NCBI RefSeq assembly: GCF_000478275.1
Contig: NZ_ASJB01000001.1
Span: 62,001 to 126,000 of the forward strand
Length of the DNA stretch: 64,000 nucleotides
Source: Amycolatopsis orientalis DSM 40040 = KCTC 9412
GTDB lineage: Bacteria; Actinomycetota; Actinomycetes; Mycobacteriales; Pseudonocardiaceae
Direction of reading: 5' to 3'
Shown in pieces: positions 43,720 through 53,196 of the stretch. Under the pieces are notes generated by a model. That model made no database searches. It was not told the DNA's origin and saw only the letters and a list, made by a program, of their open reading frames with translations. Within the stretch, counting starts at the first letter, position 1; every line of letters starts with the position of its first letter. The position numbers were made by a program, and so were the translations under genes.

Positions 43720-44472
43720 TTACAGATCGACGGCGCGGTAGAGCGAACCGACCTCACCGCGGTTGAGCCGCCGGATCGATCCCGACCGCTGGGCGCCGAG
43801 CTGGACGTCGCCGAGCGCGGTCCGGACCAGTTTGCGCACCGGATGCCCGGTGGCCGCCATCAGCCGCCGCACGATGTGCTTGCGGCCTTCGTGGATGACC
43901 AGTTCGATCTGGGTCCGCCCGGCCAGCATGTCCTTGACCCTGAACTGGTCGACCTTGACGATGCCGTCCGGCAGCTCGAAGCCCGCCCGCAGTTCCTTGC
44001 CGAGGCCACGCGGGACGATGCCCTCGACCTCGGCGAAGTAGGTCTTCAGCACCTGGAACGACGGGTGCATCAGCCGGTGGCCGAGGTCACCGTCGTTGGT
44101 GAGCAGCAGGAGGCCTTCGGTGTTCTCGTCGAGCCTGCCGACGTGCACGATGCCGGGCGTCTCCTCGTACCGGCCGCGCAGGTAGTCGCCGACGCAGGGG
44201 CGGCCGCGGTCGTCGCTCATCGTGCTGTGCACGCCCTTGGGCTTGTTCAGCACGAGATAGACGAGGTCCTCGCGGACCTGGACGCGGGTGCCGTCCACAT
44301 GGATCACGGAGTTGTCCGGATCGACCCGGCGGCCGAGTTCGGTGACCACCTTGCCGTCCACGCTCACGCGACCGCGCACGATCAGGTCCTCGGCCGCGCG
44401 CCGGGAGGCGACGCCCGCCTGGGAAAGGACCTTCTGCAGCCGAATGCCGTCGGGATGCGGGTCAGATGTCAT
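43720..44472 (-). CDS. rluB: 23S rRNA pseudouridine synthase (RluB/RsuA family)
   Basis: The 250-residue protein has an N-terminal S4 RNA-binding domain (RLQKVLSQAGVASRRAAEDLIVRG) and a synthase domain with the catalytic Asp in GRLDENTEGLLLLTNDG and the EGRKHIVRRL segment near the end. Enzymes of this family isomerise a specific uridine in 23S (RluB) or 16S (RsuA) rRNA; RluB fits the length and the standard linkage to scpAB. The start overlaps the scpB stop by 11 bp. Confidence 0.93.
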   Translation of the reverse strand: MTSDPHPDGIRLQKVLSQAGVASRRAAEDLIVRGRVSVDGKVVTELGRRVDPDNSVIHVDGTRVQVREDLVYLVLNKPKGVHSTMSDDRGRPCVGDYLRGRYEETPGIVHVGRLDENTEGLLLLTNDGDLGHRLMHPSFQVLKTYFAEVEGIVPRGLGKELRAGFELPDGIVKVDQFRVKDMLAGRTQIELVIHEGRKHIVRRLMAATGHPVRKLVRTALGDVQLGAQRSGSIRRLNRGEVGSLYRAVDL

Positions 44473-45274
44473 CGATGGTGTCCACTTCGGGTAGCAACGG
44501 AGCGATGGGCGGAAGGTCGGCCAGGGACGACAGGCCCAGTCGCTCCAGGAACAGCTCGGTCGTCACATACAGCGTGCCAGTGGTTTCGGGGTCGGTCCCC
44601 ATCTCCTCGATCAGGCCGCGTGCCAGCAGCGTCCTGATCACCCCGTCCACATTCACCCCTCGGACGGCGGCGACCCTGGCCCTGGTCACCGGCTGCCGGT
44701 AGGCGATCACGGCGAGGCTCTCCAGTGCGGCTCGCGTCAGCTTGGAACGCTGGCCGTCGAGCAGAAGCTTCTCCACGAACGGGGCATAGACGTCCCTAGT
44801 GTAGAACCGCCACCCTTCGCCGACGCGGCGCAGGTCGATTCCACTCGCCCGGTCGGTGAACTTCTGCGCCATCGTGCGCAGCGCGACGATCACCCGCGAC
44901 TTCGGCTGGCCGACGGTTTCGGCGAGCGATTCCTCGTCGATCGGCGAGTCCACGACCAGCAGCAGCGCTTCGAGGGCGGCTTCGAGCGCCTCGTCCGAGG
45001 TGACGTCGGGGTAGTCCCCGTCACCCGTCGCCACGAGTCCCTCGTCGGCGGGCGGCTCCGCCTCGCCCGCCTCCCCTTCGGTCCCGGACGGGCTGAAAGC
45101 GTCCTTCACCTCATCCGACGCGCCGAAAGCGTCCTTCGCCTCATCGGACTCGGCGATGGGAGCCTTCAGCCCATCCTCGGTCTCGGAGGCTCCAGCGCCT
45201 TCACTCACCTCAGCGCCTTCACTCACTTCGGGGCTTTCGGTCTCTTCGGGGCTTTCGGTCTCTTCGGGGCTCAC
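44462..45274 (-). CDS. scpB: segregation and condensation protein ScpB
   Basis: The conserved winged-helix core (residues about 95-270: ALEALLLVVDSPIDEESLA, AALESLAVIAYRQPVTRARV, GLIEEMG) identifies ScpB, the dimeric subunit that joins ScpA and SMC in the condensin complex. The first 90 residues are an acidic Glu/Ser/Pro-rich tail built from tandem 6-residue units; this is absent from the core family. The GTG start overlaps the scpA stop by 4 bp, and the 3' end overlaps rluB, so the four genes are translationally coupled. Confidence 0.92.
   Translation of the reverse strand: MSPEETESPEETESPEVSEGAEVSEGAGASETEDGLKAPIAESDEAKDAFGASDEVKDAFSPSGTEGEAGEAEPPADEGLVATGDGDYPDVTSDEALEAALEALLLVVDSPIDEESLAETVGQPKSRVIVALRTMAQKFTDRASGIDLRRVGEGWRFYTRDVYAPFVEKLLLDGQRSKLTRAALESLAVIAYRQPVTRARVAAVRGVNVDGVIRTLLARGLIEEMGTDPETTGTLYVTTELFLERLGLSSLADLPPIAPLLPEVDTIDDI
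45193..45270. repeat. tandem 18-bp repeats in the 5' end of scpB
   Basis: Two near-identical 18-bp units at 45193-45210 and 45211-45228 are followed by two identical 18-bp units of TTCGGGGCTTTCGGTCTC at 45227-45244 and 45245-45262 and a partial third. Further in, a 30-bp unit around 45094-45123 recurs at 45124-45153. All units are multiples of three and encode the acidic ScpB tail, so they can expand or contract without shifting the frame. Confidence 0.75.
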
Positions 45275-46206
45275 CCGTACTCCTCGTCCTCCGCGACGGC
45301 GCGGTCTTGTTCGGCCGCCACCGACGCCTCCGCCACGGACCCACCGGTCCAGCGCACGTGCAGTTCGGCGAGCGCCTCCAGCTGCTCGAACTGGACCGTC
45401 GCCTCGCGGTACAGCTCCAGCAGCGCGAGGAACCGCGCCACGATCTCGACGGTGTGCTCGCAGTCCTCGACCAGCTCGCCGAAGGTCGCCTCACCACGCT
45501 CCGCGAGTTTGAGCCGCAGCAGCGCGGCGTGCTCGCGCACCGAAACCCGGCCCATGTGGATATGCGCGATCGACACCGTCGGCGGCGGCTTCGGCCGGAA
45601 GACCGCGACCGCGATCTCGGCGAATTTGGCCGGGTCGACGCCGAGCATCACCTCGGGCAGCAAGCCGATGAACCGGTCTTCGAGCGCGACCGAGCGCGGA
45701 TAGCGCCGCAGCGCACCGGCCTCCAGCTCACCGAACAGCGCCGCGACCTGCTTGTACGCCCGGTACTGCAGCACACGCGCGAACAGCAGGTCCCGCGCTT
45801 CGAGCAGGGCGAGGTCGTCCTCGCTCTCCACCTCCGCGGCGGGCAGGAGCCGCGCCGCCTTGAGGTCGAGGAGGGTGGCCGCGATGACCAGGAACTCGGT
45901 CGTCTCGTCGAGGTTCCATTCCGTGCCGAGCGCACGGGTGTAGGCGATGAAATCGTCCGTGACCTGGTGCAGTGCCACTTCCGTGACGTCGAGCTGGTGC
46001 TGTGAGATCAGCTGGAGCAGCAGATCGAAGGGGCCCTGGAAGTTCGCCAGGTTCACCTTGAACTTGGACGTGCTCAGCTCTTCGTTGGCCAGTCCTTCGG
46101 GGACCATCCCGCCGTGCACGGTCTCGTGCACGACGGGGGTCTCGTCCGCTGCCGCCCGCTCGACCGGCTCCGGGCCGCTGTGCGCGGCCGCCGCCGGGTC
46201 GTCCAT
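45271..46206 (-). CDS. scpA: segregation and condensation protein ScpA
   Basis: This 311-residue kleisin has the N-terminal NFQGPFDLLLQLISQHQLDV segment that contacts SMC and the C-terminal region with HTVEIVARFLALLELYREA that forms a winged-helix-like domain. ScpA bridges the SMC heads and binds ScpB. A 45-residue acidic N-terminal extension is present. The ATG overlaps the stop of the preceding small gene by one base. Confidence 0.93.
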   Translation of the reverse strand: MDDPAAAAHSGPEPVERAAADETPVVHETVHGGMVPEGLANEELSTSKFKVNLANFQGPFDLLLQLISQHQLDVTEVALHQVTDDFIAYTRALGTEWNLDETTEFLVIAATLLDLKAARLLPAAEVESEDDLALLEARDLLFARVLQYRAYKQVAALFGELEAGALRRYPRSVALEDRFIGLLPEVMLGVDPAKFAEIAVAVFRPKPPPTVSIAHIHMGRVSVREHAALLRLKLAERGEATFGELVEDCEHTVEIVARFLALLELYREATVQFEQLEALAELHVRWTGGSVAEASVAAEQDRAVAEDEEYG

Positions 46207-46631
46207 CAGTTCTCGGTCTCTTTCCCGTCCTCGGTGCCCGCCCGCAAGCGCTGGACGAGTACCGACTCCTCACCGGCCGCGTCGAAATCGGCCAGCAGCA
46301 CGGCCACCGCCTCGCGGACCAGCCTGCCGCGATCGAGCACGAGCCCGTGCTTCGCCCGGAGGTTCAGCCTGGCCTGCTCCATCGCCAGCAGTTCGTCGCC
46401 GGAGACGTAGACGGTGATCTTCGCGTCGTGCTTGGTCCGTCCCGACCCGCTGCGCGCGGCCCGGGCCAGCTGTTCCTTGTGCGCCCGCCCGTCCCCGTCC
46501 GCCGAGCCGTTCCCGTCGCCGTTCCCCGCCGAGGGGGCGGGCTGCTCGGGTGCGGGCGGAAGATCGAGGGCGGGGCTGGAGGTGATCCTGAACAGTTCGG
46601 ATGCTCCGGGCAGGGAAGCGCGCCTGCTCAC
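46206..46631 (-). CDS. ribbon-helix-helix-like partner of ParA-type ATPase
   Basis: The 141-residue protein has a disordered Gly/Asp/Pro-rich first half and a C-terminal KHDAKITVYVSGDELLAMEQ region followed by a helix pair up to about residue 120. A short beta strand and two helices of this type suggest a ribbon-helix-helix DNA-binding fold, like the small partners of some ParA proteins. It lies between parA and scpA, overlapping the parA stop by 4 bp. I know no experimental function. A role linking a ParA ATPase to DNA or to condensin loading is inferred from position only. Confidence 0.7.
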   Translation of the reverse strand: MSRRASLPGASELFRITSSPALDLPPAPEQPAPSAGNGDGNGSADGDGRAHKEQLARAARSGSGRTKHDAKITVYVSGDELLAMEQARLNLRAKHGLVLDRGRLVREAVAVLLADFDAAGEESVLVQRLRAGTEDGKETEN

Positions 46632-47644
46632 CGAGCGATCACCTCACGGGCCAGCGCGCGATAAGCCGCCGCGCCGGCTGATTTGGGGGCCCAGGTCGTG
46701 ATCGGCTCGCCCGCGACCGTCGTCTCGGGGAACCGCACGGTGCGGTTGATCACCGTGTCGAACACGATGTCGCCGAATGCCTCCACCACTCTCGCCATGA
46801 CCTCCTTCGAGTGCAGGGTTCTCGGGTCGTACATGGTGGCGAGAATCCCGGTGATGTCCAGTTTGGGGTTGAGGCGTTCCTGCACCTTCTCGATGGTGTC
46901 GATCAGGAGCGCTACGCCTCGCAGACTGAAGAACTCGCACTCCAGCGGGATGATCACACCGTCCGCGGCGGTCAGTGCGTTCACCGTCAGCAGGCCTAGC
47001 GAGGGCTGGCAGTCGACAAGAACATAGTCGTAGTCGTTCATGACCGGACGAAGGACCCGTAACAAAGTGTGTTCGCGCCCTACCTCTGCGACCAACTGGA
47101 CCTCGGCCGCGGACAGGTCGATGTTGCTCGGCAGCAGGTCGACGCCGTCGACCCGGGTCTTCCGGATGACGTCGGTGATGCTGACCGAGCGCTCCATGAT
47201 GACGTTGTAGACCGTCTGGTCCAGCTCGTGCGGCTGAATGCCGAGGCCCACCGAAAGCGCGCCTTGCGGATCGAAGTCGACCAGCAGCACCCGGCGGCCG
47301 CATTCGGCGAGCGCCGCGCCCAGGTTGATGGTCGAGGTGGTCTTGCCGACGCCGCCCTTCTGGTTGCACATGGCCATCACCAGTGCGGGGCCGTGCCGCT
47401 CCAGGACCGGCGGTTCGGGGATCTCGCGAAGCGGACGGCCGGTGGGCCCGATGCCGTCCCTCTCGAGTTCTTGCTGCTTGGTTTCTTTGGCGCGCTTGGC
47501 CTTGCGGCCGCGGGAAGAGATCGTGTCCTCCGACGGTTCGTCGCCGTCGTGTTCGGCGGGGGTTGCGATGGTCACCTGGCTGAGGCTCGCCGCGGCCGAC
47601 CCGGCGGACGCGGACGGCTTCGCCGGCTCGTTCGGTGTCGACAT
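46628..47644 (-). CDS. ParA-family chromosome partitioning ATPase
   Basis: The 338-residue protein has an 85-residue unstructured N-terminal region with a basic RGRKAKRAKETKQQE patch, then the deviant Walker A KGGVGKTT (96-103), LLVDFDPQGAL and the LVDCQPSLGLL switch region. Such ATPases bind DNA as ATP dimers and position chromosomes or complexes. This is the second ParA-like protein usual near scpAB in actinobacteria (the Rv1708 position), distinct from the origin-linked parAB pair. AGGAG lies about 10 nt before the ATG. Confidence 0.92.
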   Translation of the reverse strand: MSTPNEPAKPSASAGSAAASLSQVTIATPAEHDGDEPSEDTISSRGRKAKRAKETKQQELERDGIGPTGRPLREIPEPPVLERHGPALVMAMCNQKGGVGKTTSTINLGAALAECGRRVLLVDFDPQGALSVGLGIQPHELDQTVYNVIMERSVSITDVIRKTRVDGVDLLPSNIDLSAAEVQLVAEVGREHTLLRVLRPVMNDYDYVLVDCQPSLGLLTVNALTAADGVIIPLECEFFSLRGVALLIDTIEKVQERLNPKLDITGILATMYDPRTLHSKEVMARVVEAFGDIVFDTVINRTVRFPETTVAGEPITTWAPKSAGAAAYRALAREVIAR

Positions 47645-47734
47645 GGCGCGAAAGCTCCTTCGGCTAGGTCTTCGGCAGCCTATGCGCGGATCGCGAATCG
47701 AGCCAAAGCGGCTCGCCGGGGCCGATCGGGTCGA

Positions 47735-48670
47735 TTAGCCGAGCGCGCGGGGATGTGCTGTCGCGTAAACCTCGCGGAGCGTGTTGACCGTGACCAGCGT
47801 GTACACCTGGGTGGTGGTCACCGAAGCGTGGCCGAGCAGCTCCTGCACGACGCGGACGTCGGCGCCGCCTTCGAGCAGATGCGTGGCGAAGGAATGGCGC
47901 AGCGTGTGCGGGGAGACGCCCGCCGTGATGCCCGCGGATTCGGCCGTGTCCTTGAGAACCTGCCACGCGCTCTGCCGGGAAAGCCTGGAGCCGCGGGCGT
48001 TGAGGAACATCGCGGGTGTCCCGCGGCCGTGCGTGGCGAGCACCGGCCGCGCGCGGACGAGGTAGGCGTGCACCGCTTCGAGCGCGGGACGGCCGATCGG
48101 GACGATGCGCTGTTTGCCGCCCTTCCCGTCGAGCAGCACGGTCCGTTCGGCGTCGTCGATGTCGTCGACGTCGAGCCCGACGGCCTCGGAGATCCGCGCG
48201 CCGGTGGAATAGAGCAGTTCCAGCAGCGCCCGGTCCCGCAACGGGCGCTCACCCTCCGGCGGCGGGGTCTCCAGGAGTTTCAGCACATCGTGCACCGGCA
48301 GCGCTTTGGGCAGCCGCTTCGCCGCCGCGGGCGGGCGGACCTCACGGGCCGGGTCGTGCTCGGTGATGCCGTCGGCGTGCGCGAACTTGTGCAGTCCCCG
48401 CACCGCGACGAGCGCGCGAGCCGCCGAGGACGCGGCCAGCGGCCGATGCTCCTCGTCGCCTTCGCGCAGCGCCGCGCCGAACGAGGTGACGTGCGCCGGG
48501 GTGACGTCGGCGAACCGCTCGACGTCGGCGCCGCCGAGGTACTCGGCGTACCGGCGCAGATCACGGGAGTAGCTGTCGAGGGTGTTCCTCGCGGTTCCGC
48601 GCTCGACCACCAGATGGTCGAGGTAAGCGGCGACCACCTGGGCGACTCCGGCACCGCCAGCCCGTGACAC
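47735..48670 (-). CDS. xerD: site-specific tyrosine recombinase XerD
   Basis: The 311-residue protein has a core-binding N-terminal domain and the full catalytic set: Arg159 ([10 protein letters not shown]), Lys186 in GKGGKQR, His255 and Arg258 (HTLRHSF), His281 (LLGHAS) and the nucleophile Tyr290. Together with XerC it resolves chromosome dimers at dif. The GTG at 48670 follows TAGAGT by 6 nt, so it is probably leaderless. Position between parA and the NUDIX-pyrG pair matches the mycobacterial order. Confidence 0.93.
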   Translation of the reverse strand: MSRAGGAGVAQVVAAYLDHLVVERGTARNTLDSYSRDLRRYAEYLGGADVERFADVTPAHVTSFGAALREGDEEHRPLAASSAARALVAVRGLHKFAHADGITEHDPAREVRPPAAAKRLPKALPVHDVLKLLETPPPEGERPLRDRALLELLYSTGARISEAVGLDVDDIDDAERTVLLDGKGGKQRIVPIGRPALEAVHAYLVRARPVLATHGRGTPAMFLNARGSRLSRQSAWQVLKDTAESAGITAGVSPHTLRHSFATHLLEGGADVRVVQELLGHASVTTTQVYTLVTVNTLREVYATAHPRALG

Positions 48671-48682
48671 ACCGACACTCTA
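48668..48682 (-). promoter_or_regulatory. leaderless-type promoter of xerD
   Basis: On the minus strand the -10-like hexamer TAGAGT (48682-48677) is separated by six bases from the GTG start at 48670, with no ribosome-binding site between, as in actinobacterial leaderless transcripts. Confidence 0.5.
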
Positions 48683-48691
48683 GGACCAGCC

Positions 48692-48741
48692 GCCTCGTGA
48701 GTGGTAATGACGGTTCTAACCGTCATTACCACTCACGAGGC
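48692..48741. terminator. palindrome family A, copy 5 (end of NUDIX gene)
   Basis: Perfect 24-nt arms around a CT loop; the element begins 1 nt after the stop of the minus-strand NUDIX gene and ends 9 nt before the xerD -10 hexamer on the other side. It is the same element as at 11749-11794. Confidence 0.75.
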
Positions 48742-48742
48742 A

Positions 48743-49378
48743 TTAGACGTTCCGCGAAGCGAACTTCGTCGGCCTGTCCTCCCAAGGCGCATCCGCCGGA
48801 CGGGTCGAAGCCGCGCCCGAGAGCACCGCGTGGGCGGCCAGCACACCGCCGACGGTCGCCCCGTTCACCAGCTCACCGGCCAGCGCCATCCGGACCGCCT
48901 CGGCGAGCGGGAACTTCGCCGTGACGAGGTCCGCCTCCTCCTCACCGAGGATCTCCCGGTCCACTTCGGACAGTCCGCGGGCGAGGTAGACGCGGACGAC
49001 CTCGTCGGTGAAGCCGGGCGACGCCGCGACGTCGACGAGGGTCTCCCAGCGCTCGGCGCTGAGCCCGACCTCCTCGACCAGCTCGCGTTTCGCCGCGCCG
49101 ACGGGGTCCTCCCCCGCCTTGTCGATCAGGCCGGCGGGCAGTTCCCACAGCCGCCGCCCGATCGGGTGGCGGTACTGGTGGATCAGCGTGACAGAGCTGT
49201 CCACGCCTTCGCCGTCGAGCGCGACGACGGCGACCGCGCCGAGGTGCTCGACGACCTCGCGGCGGGCCGTGCCGCCGCCGGGCATCACGACCTCGTCGAC
49301 CCGCAGCCCCACGACGCGTCCGATGTGGACGTCCCTTGTGGACGCGACGGTGAACTCGTGCTTCCCGGGCTCGGTCAC
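48743..49378 (-). CDS. NUDIX hydrolase (ADP-ribose pyrophosphatase-like)
   Basis: The 211-residue protein carries the full Nudix box from [18 protein letters not shown] to VEEVGLSAE and a preceding ELPAG element, as in ADP-ribose pyrophosphatases, which split ADP-ribose to AMP and ribose phosphate. The GTG start overlaps the pyrG stop by 4 bp, and this pyrG-NUDIX pair is standard in actinobacteria (Rv1699-Rv1700). Substrate preference within the nucleoside diphosphate class is inferred. Confidence 0.92.
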   Translation of the reverse strand: MTEPGKHEFTVASTRDVHIGRVVGLRVDEVVMPGGGTARREVVEHLGAVAVVALDGEGVDSSVTLIHQYRHPIGRRLWELPAGLIDKAGEDPVGAAKRELVEEVGLSAERWETLVDVAASPGFTDEVVRVYLARGLSEVDREILGEEEADLVTAKFPLAEAVRMALAGELVNGATVGGVLAAHAVLSGAASTRPADAPWEDRPTKFASRNV

Positions 49379-51075
49379 CTGGCCACCGCGGGCGCTTCGG
49401 CCAGCTCGACCGGGAGACGCTCGGCGACCTTGCGGTCCACGACCGCCTTCACGAACGCGCTGAACAGCGGGTGCGGCCGGGTCGGACGGCTCTTGAGCTC
49501 CGGGTGCGCCTGGGTGCCGACGAAGAACGGGTGCTTGTCGGCGGGCAGCTCGACGAACTCGACCAGGTGATCGTCGGGCGAGGTACCCGAGAACACCAGG
49601 CCCGCCGCGGAAAGGCGCTTGCGGTAGGCGTTGTTGACCTCGTAGCGGTGGCGGTGCCGCTCGGAGACCTCGGTGCTGCCGTACGCCTTCGCGACCTGCG
49701 AGCCCGGCTTGAGCTTGGCGACATAGGCACCGAGCCGCATCGTCCCGCCCATGTCGCGCTCGCCCGCGACGACGTCACGCTGGTCGGCCATCGTGGAGAT
49801 GACCGGGTTGGCGCTCGTGTCGTCGAACTCGGCCGAGTTCGCGTCGGTGATCCCCGCCAGGTTCCGCGCCGCGTCGATCACCATGCACTGCAGGCCGAGG
49901 CACAGGCCCAGCAGCGGCAGCCCGTGGGTCCGGGCGTAGGCGATCGCGCCGACCTTGCCCTCGATGCCGCGGATGCCGAACCCGCCCGGGATCAGCACAC
50001 CGTCCACATCGGACAGGGCGGAGGCGGCACCGGCCGGGGTCTCGCAGCTGTCCGAGGCGACCCAGACGATCTGGACCTTGGCGCGGTGGGCGAACCCGCC
50101 CGCGCGCAGCGCCTCGGTCACCGACAGGTACGCGTCCGGCAGGTCGATGTACTTGCCGACGACCGCGACCCGCACCGTCTCCGACGGGTTGTGCACGCGG
50201 TCGAGCAGGTCGCCCCACACGGTCCAGTCGACGTCGCGGAACGGCAGCCCGAGACGGCGCACCACGTAGGCGTCGAGCGCCTCACGGTGGAGCACCTTCG
50301 GGATGTCGTAGATCGACGGGGCGTCGGGGCAGGCGATGACGGCCTCGGTGTCGACGTCGCACATCAGGCCGATCTTGCGCTTGAGATCCTCCGGCAGCTC
50401 GCGGTCGGCGCGGCAGACGAGCGCGTCCGGCTGGATGCCGATGTTGCGCAGCGCGGCGACCGAGTGCTGGGTCGGCTTGGTCTTCAACTCACCCGAGGGG
50501 GCGAGGTAAGGCACCAGCGAGACGTGGAGGAAGAAGCACTGGTCGCGGCCGACGTCGTGGCGGACCTGACGGCAGGCCTCCAGGAACGGCAGCGACTCGA
50601 TGTCGCCGACGGTGCCGCCGACCTCGGTGATCACGACGTCCGGGCTGTTCCCGTCCTCGTCAGCGCCGGCGGCGGCGGTGATCCTGGCCTTGATCTCGTC
50701 GGTGATGTGCGGGATGACCTGCACGGTGTCGCCGAGGTACTCACCACGGCGCTCCTTGGCGATGACCTCGGAGTAGACCTGTCCGGTGGTGACGTTGGCC
50801 TTGCCGTCGAGGGACCGATCGAGAAAACGCTCGTAGTGCCCGATGTCCAGATCGGTTTCGGCGCCGTCGTCCGTGACGAACACCTCACCGTGCTGGAACG
50901 GGTTCATCGTGCCTGGATCGACGTTGAGGTACGGATCCAGCTTCTGCATCGTGACCCGGAGCCCACGTGCGGTAAGGAGCTGACCCAGGCTGGAAGCCGT
51001 GAGTCCCTTACCCAGAGAGGAGGCAACGCCTCCGGTGACAAAGACATACTTGGTAGCCCGCGACTGAAGTCCCAC
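49375..51075 (-). CDS. pyrG: CTP synthase
   Basis: The 566-residue enzyme has the amidoligase domain ([18 protein letters not shown]-loop near residue 8, [11 protein letters not shown]) and a C-terminal class I glutamine amidotransferase with Cys in LLGLCLGLQ and a late His-Glu pair (HPEL region). It makes CTP from UTP, ATP and glutamine. The GTG at 51075 is chosen for GGTGG at good spacing; the frame is open further but that part overlaps the aroA promoter. Confidence 0.96.
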   Translation of the reverse strand: MGLQSRATKYVFVTGGVASSLGKGLTASSLGQLLTARGLRVTMQKLDPYLNVDPGTMNPFQHGEVFVTDDGAETDLDIGHYERFLDRSLDGKANVTTGQVYSEVIAKERRGEYLGDTVQVIPHITDEIKARITAAAGADEDGNSPDVVITEVGGTVGDIESLPFLEACRQVRHDVGRDQCFFLHVSLVPYLAPSGELKTKPTQHSVAALRNIGIQPDALVCRADRELPEDLKRKIGLMCDVDTEAVIACPDAPSIYDIPKVLHREALDAYVVRRLGLPFRDVDWTVWGDLLDRVHNPSETVRVAVVGKYIDLPDAYLSVTEALRAGGFAHRAKVQIVWVASDSCETPAGAASALSDVDGVLIPGGFGIRGIEGKVGAIAYARTHGLPLLGLCLGLQCMVIDAARNLAGITDANSAEFDDTSANPVISTMADQRDVVAGERDMGGTMRLGAYVAKLKPGSQVAKAYGSTEVSERHRHRYEVNNAYRKRLSAAGLVFSGTSPDDHLVEFVELPADKHPFFVGTQAHPELKSRPTRPHPLFSAFVKAVVDRKVAERLPVELAEAPAVAR

Positions 51076-51151
51076 GGGCTTCCACCTTATCGCACGCCCG
51101 CCGGGGCGCTCAGTGGCCACGCCGCAAGCGTCCGATGGAGTGGAAAACCGC

Positions 51152-51166
51152 TACCCTCGCGGCGTG
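51152..51166 (+). promoter_or_regulatory. leaderless-type promoter of aroA
   Basis: TACCCT (51152-51157) matches the TANNNT -10 pattern and is followed after six bases by the GTG start at 51164. No Shine-Dalgarno sequence lies in between. Confidence 0.45.
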
Positions 51167-52456
51167 ACAGACGCGCACGACACCTGGACCGCACCGGTCG
51201 CGGAAGGCCCGCTCGACGCGGACGTCCGCGTCCCCGGTTCGAAGTCGATCACCAATCGGGCCTACGTCCTCGCGGCGCTCGCCAGCGCGCCGACGCGGGT
51301 GCGGACCCCGCTCGACTCCCGGGACGCGCGGCTCATGCTCGGCGCCATCTACGCCCTCGGCGCCCACTCCCAGGGCAGCATCGGCGGCTACCTCGTGCAT
51401 CCGCTCGGTCCCGGCCGCGTCCATCCCGGCGAGACCGTCCGGGTGGAACTCGGCAACGCGGGCACGGTCGCCCGGTTCACCCCCGCGCTGGCGGCGCTGG
51501 GCACCGGCCCGGCGCTGTTCGACGGGGACGAGGCCCTCCGCCGCCGCCCGATCGGGCCGCTGCTGAAGGCGCTGCGCGGCCTCGGCGCCCGCATCGACGA
51601 CGACCGCCGCGAGGCGCCTCCGTTCACCGTCCACGGCGAAGGCGGGCTGCGAGGCGGCAAGGTCGATCTGGACTCCTCGGCGTCGAGCCAGTTCCTGTCG
51701 GCGCTACTGCTCGCGGGGCCGTCGTTCCAGCAGGGGGTCACCGTGCGCCTGGTCGGCGGCGCGGTGCCGAGCGAACCGCATATCGCGATGACCGTGGAGA
51801 TGCTGCGCCGGTTCGGCGCCACCGTGGAGCGCGAGGGAAGCGAGTTCCACGTCCCCCCGACGAGGCTCTCCTGCCCTGAGTACGTCGTCGAGCCGGATCT
51901 CTCGACGGCCGCCCCGTTCGCCGCGGCCGCGGTCGTGACCGGCGGCACGGTGCGCATCGCGGGCTGGCCACAGCAGACGACCCAGCCCGGCGACTGGCTC
52001 CGCAGCCTGCTGCCCCTCCTCGGCGCGACCGCCGAACTCGACGCGGGCGGCCTGACGGTCACCGGCAGCGGCACGATCCCCGGCGTCGAACTGGATCTCC
52101 ACGACGTCGGCGAACTCACCCCGGTGATCGCGGCGCTGCTGTGCTTCGCCGAGGGCCCGTCGGTCATCTCCGGGGTGGCGCATCTGCGCGGCCACGAGAC
52201 CGACAGGCTGACCGCGCTGGCCACCGAACTCTCGGCTCTCGGCGCCGACGTCCGCGAGACCGAAGACGGGCTGCGGATCACGCCAGCCCCGTTGCACGGC
52301 GGAAAGTTCCGCACCTACGACGACCACCGGCTGGTGATGGCGGCCGCCGTGCTGGGACTGCGGGTCGAGGGGATCGAGGTGGAGAACCCGGAGACGGTCG
52401 GGAAGACCTACCCCGGATTCGCCGAAGCCTGGACCGCGATGCTCCAGCCGTCCTGA
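51164..52456 (+). CDS. aroA: 3-phosphoshikimate 1-carboxyvinyltransferase (EPSP synthase)
   Basis: The 430-residue protein shows VPGSKSITNR (shikimate-3-phosphate and PEP binding), LGNAGTVARF, LDSSASSQFLSALLLAG, the catalytic DVGELTPVIAAL and the final DDHRLVMAAAVLGLRV with GKTYPGF. It joins shikimate-3-phosphate and PEP in aromatic amino-acid synthesis. The gene is divergent from pyrG. In mycobacteria the main aroA lies elsewhere, so this could be the sole enzyme or a second copy. The leaderless GTG at 51164 is preferred; upstream in-frame residues overlap pyrG's promoter. Confidence 0.92.
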   Translation: MTDAHDTWTAPVAEGPLDADVRVPGSKSITNRAYVLAALASAPTRVRTPLDSRDARLMLGAIYALGAHSQGSIGGYLVHPLGPGRVHPGETVRVELGNAGTVARFTPALAALGTGPALFDGDEALRRRPIGPLLKALRGLGARIDDDRREAPPFTVHGEGGLRGGKVDLDSSASSQFLSALLLAGPSFQQGVTVRLVGGAVPSEPHIAMTVEMLRRFGATVEREGSEFHVPPTRLSCPEYVVEPDLSTAAPFAAAAVVTGGTVRIAGWPQQTTQPGDWLRSLLPLLGATAELDAGGLTVTGSGTIPGVELDLHDVGELTPVIAALLCFAEGPSVISGVAHLRGHETDRLTALATELSALGADVRETEDGLRITPAPLHGGKFRTYDDHRLVMAAAVLGLRVEGIEVENPETVGKTYPGFAEAWTAMLQPS

Positions 52457-52457
52457 T

Positions 52458-53135
52458 TCAGCCTGCGGTGCGTTCGCCGCCGTCCTCGGGGAACAACGTC
52501 TTCAGTGTGACCTCACGGTTGACCCGCACATGCTCGACGGCGTGGGCCCGCGCGCGGTCCGCGTCGCCCGAAGCGATCGCTTCGTAGAGACGGCGGTGCT
52601 CGTCGAGCAGTTCGCCCCAGTGCTCGTTCTGGCTGGTGAGCCAGCGCAGCCTGCCTTCGAGCGGCCGCAGGATCTCGTGCAGCAGGCCGTTGCCCGCCAG
52701 CGCGACGATCTCGTCGTGGAAACGGGTGTTGAGCGAGGTGATCCTGGCCGGGTCGCCGCCCTCGGTGGCGCGGGCGGCGTCGGCGAGCAGCCGTTCGAGC
52801 GCGCGGAGCCGCGATTTGCCCGCCCGCTCGGCCGCCAAGCCGGCGGCGAGGCCTTCGAGCGCCTCCCGGACGTCGAACAGCTCCTCGACGTCGGCCCTGG
52901 CCAGCCGCCGCACGACGATGCGACGGGGAGATTGGACGGTGAGGAAACCCTCGGCCTCGAGGCTGCGGATGGCCTCGCGCACCGGGACCCGTGAGACGCC
53001 GAGATCCTCGGCCAGTTCCCGTTCGACGAGCCGGTCCCCCGGCTTCAGCCGCCCGGCGAGGATCCGTTCACGCAGCTCGTCCCGGACCCGTTGCCGGGTC
53101 GCGGCCAGCGGCTGCCGCGGTCCTTCCTCGGCCAC
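52458..53135 (-). CDS. GntR-family regulator (FCD/FadR subfamily)
   Basis: The GTG at 53135 with GAGGGGG upstream gives 225 residues. A winged helix (LKPGDRLVERELAEDLGVSRVPVREAIRSL, about residues 30-70) is followed by an all-helical FCD effector domain with His and Asp metal/ligand positions (FHDEIVALAGN, ARAHAVEH). Regulators of this class respond to organic acids. It is divergent from the NCS1 transporter, and the two tandem palindromes between them fit the TTGG-N4-CCAA type bound by FCD proteins, so it probably represses transporter and racemase. Its stop is one base from that of aroA. Confidence 0.92.
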   Translation of the reverse strand: MAEEGPRQPLAATRQRVRDELRERILAGRLKPGDRLVERELAEDLGVSRVPVREAIRSLEAEGFLTVQSPRRIVVRRLARADVEELFDVREALEGLAAGLAAERAGKSRLRALERLLADAARATEGGDPARITSLNTRFHDEIVALAGNGLLHEILRPLEGRLRWLTSQNEHWGELLDEHRRLYEAIASGDADRARAHAVEHVRVNREVTLKTLFPEDGGERTAG

Positions 53136-53196
53136 TCCATCCCCCTCGCTCAACACAGCCGTAACAGCTCGTAACCCGAGTTTATCGGCAGAAACC

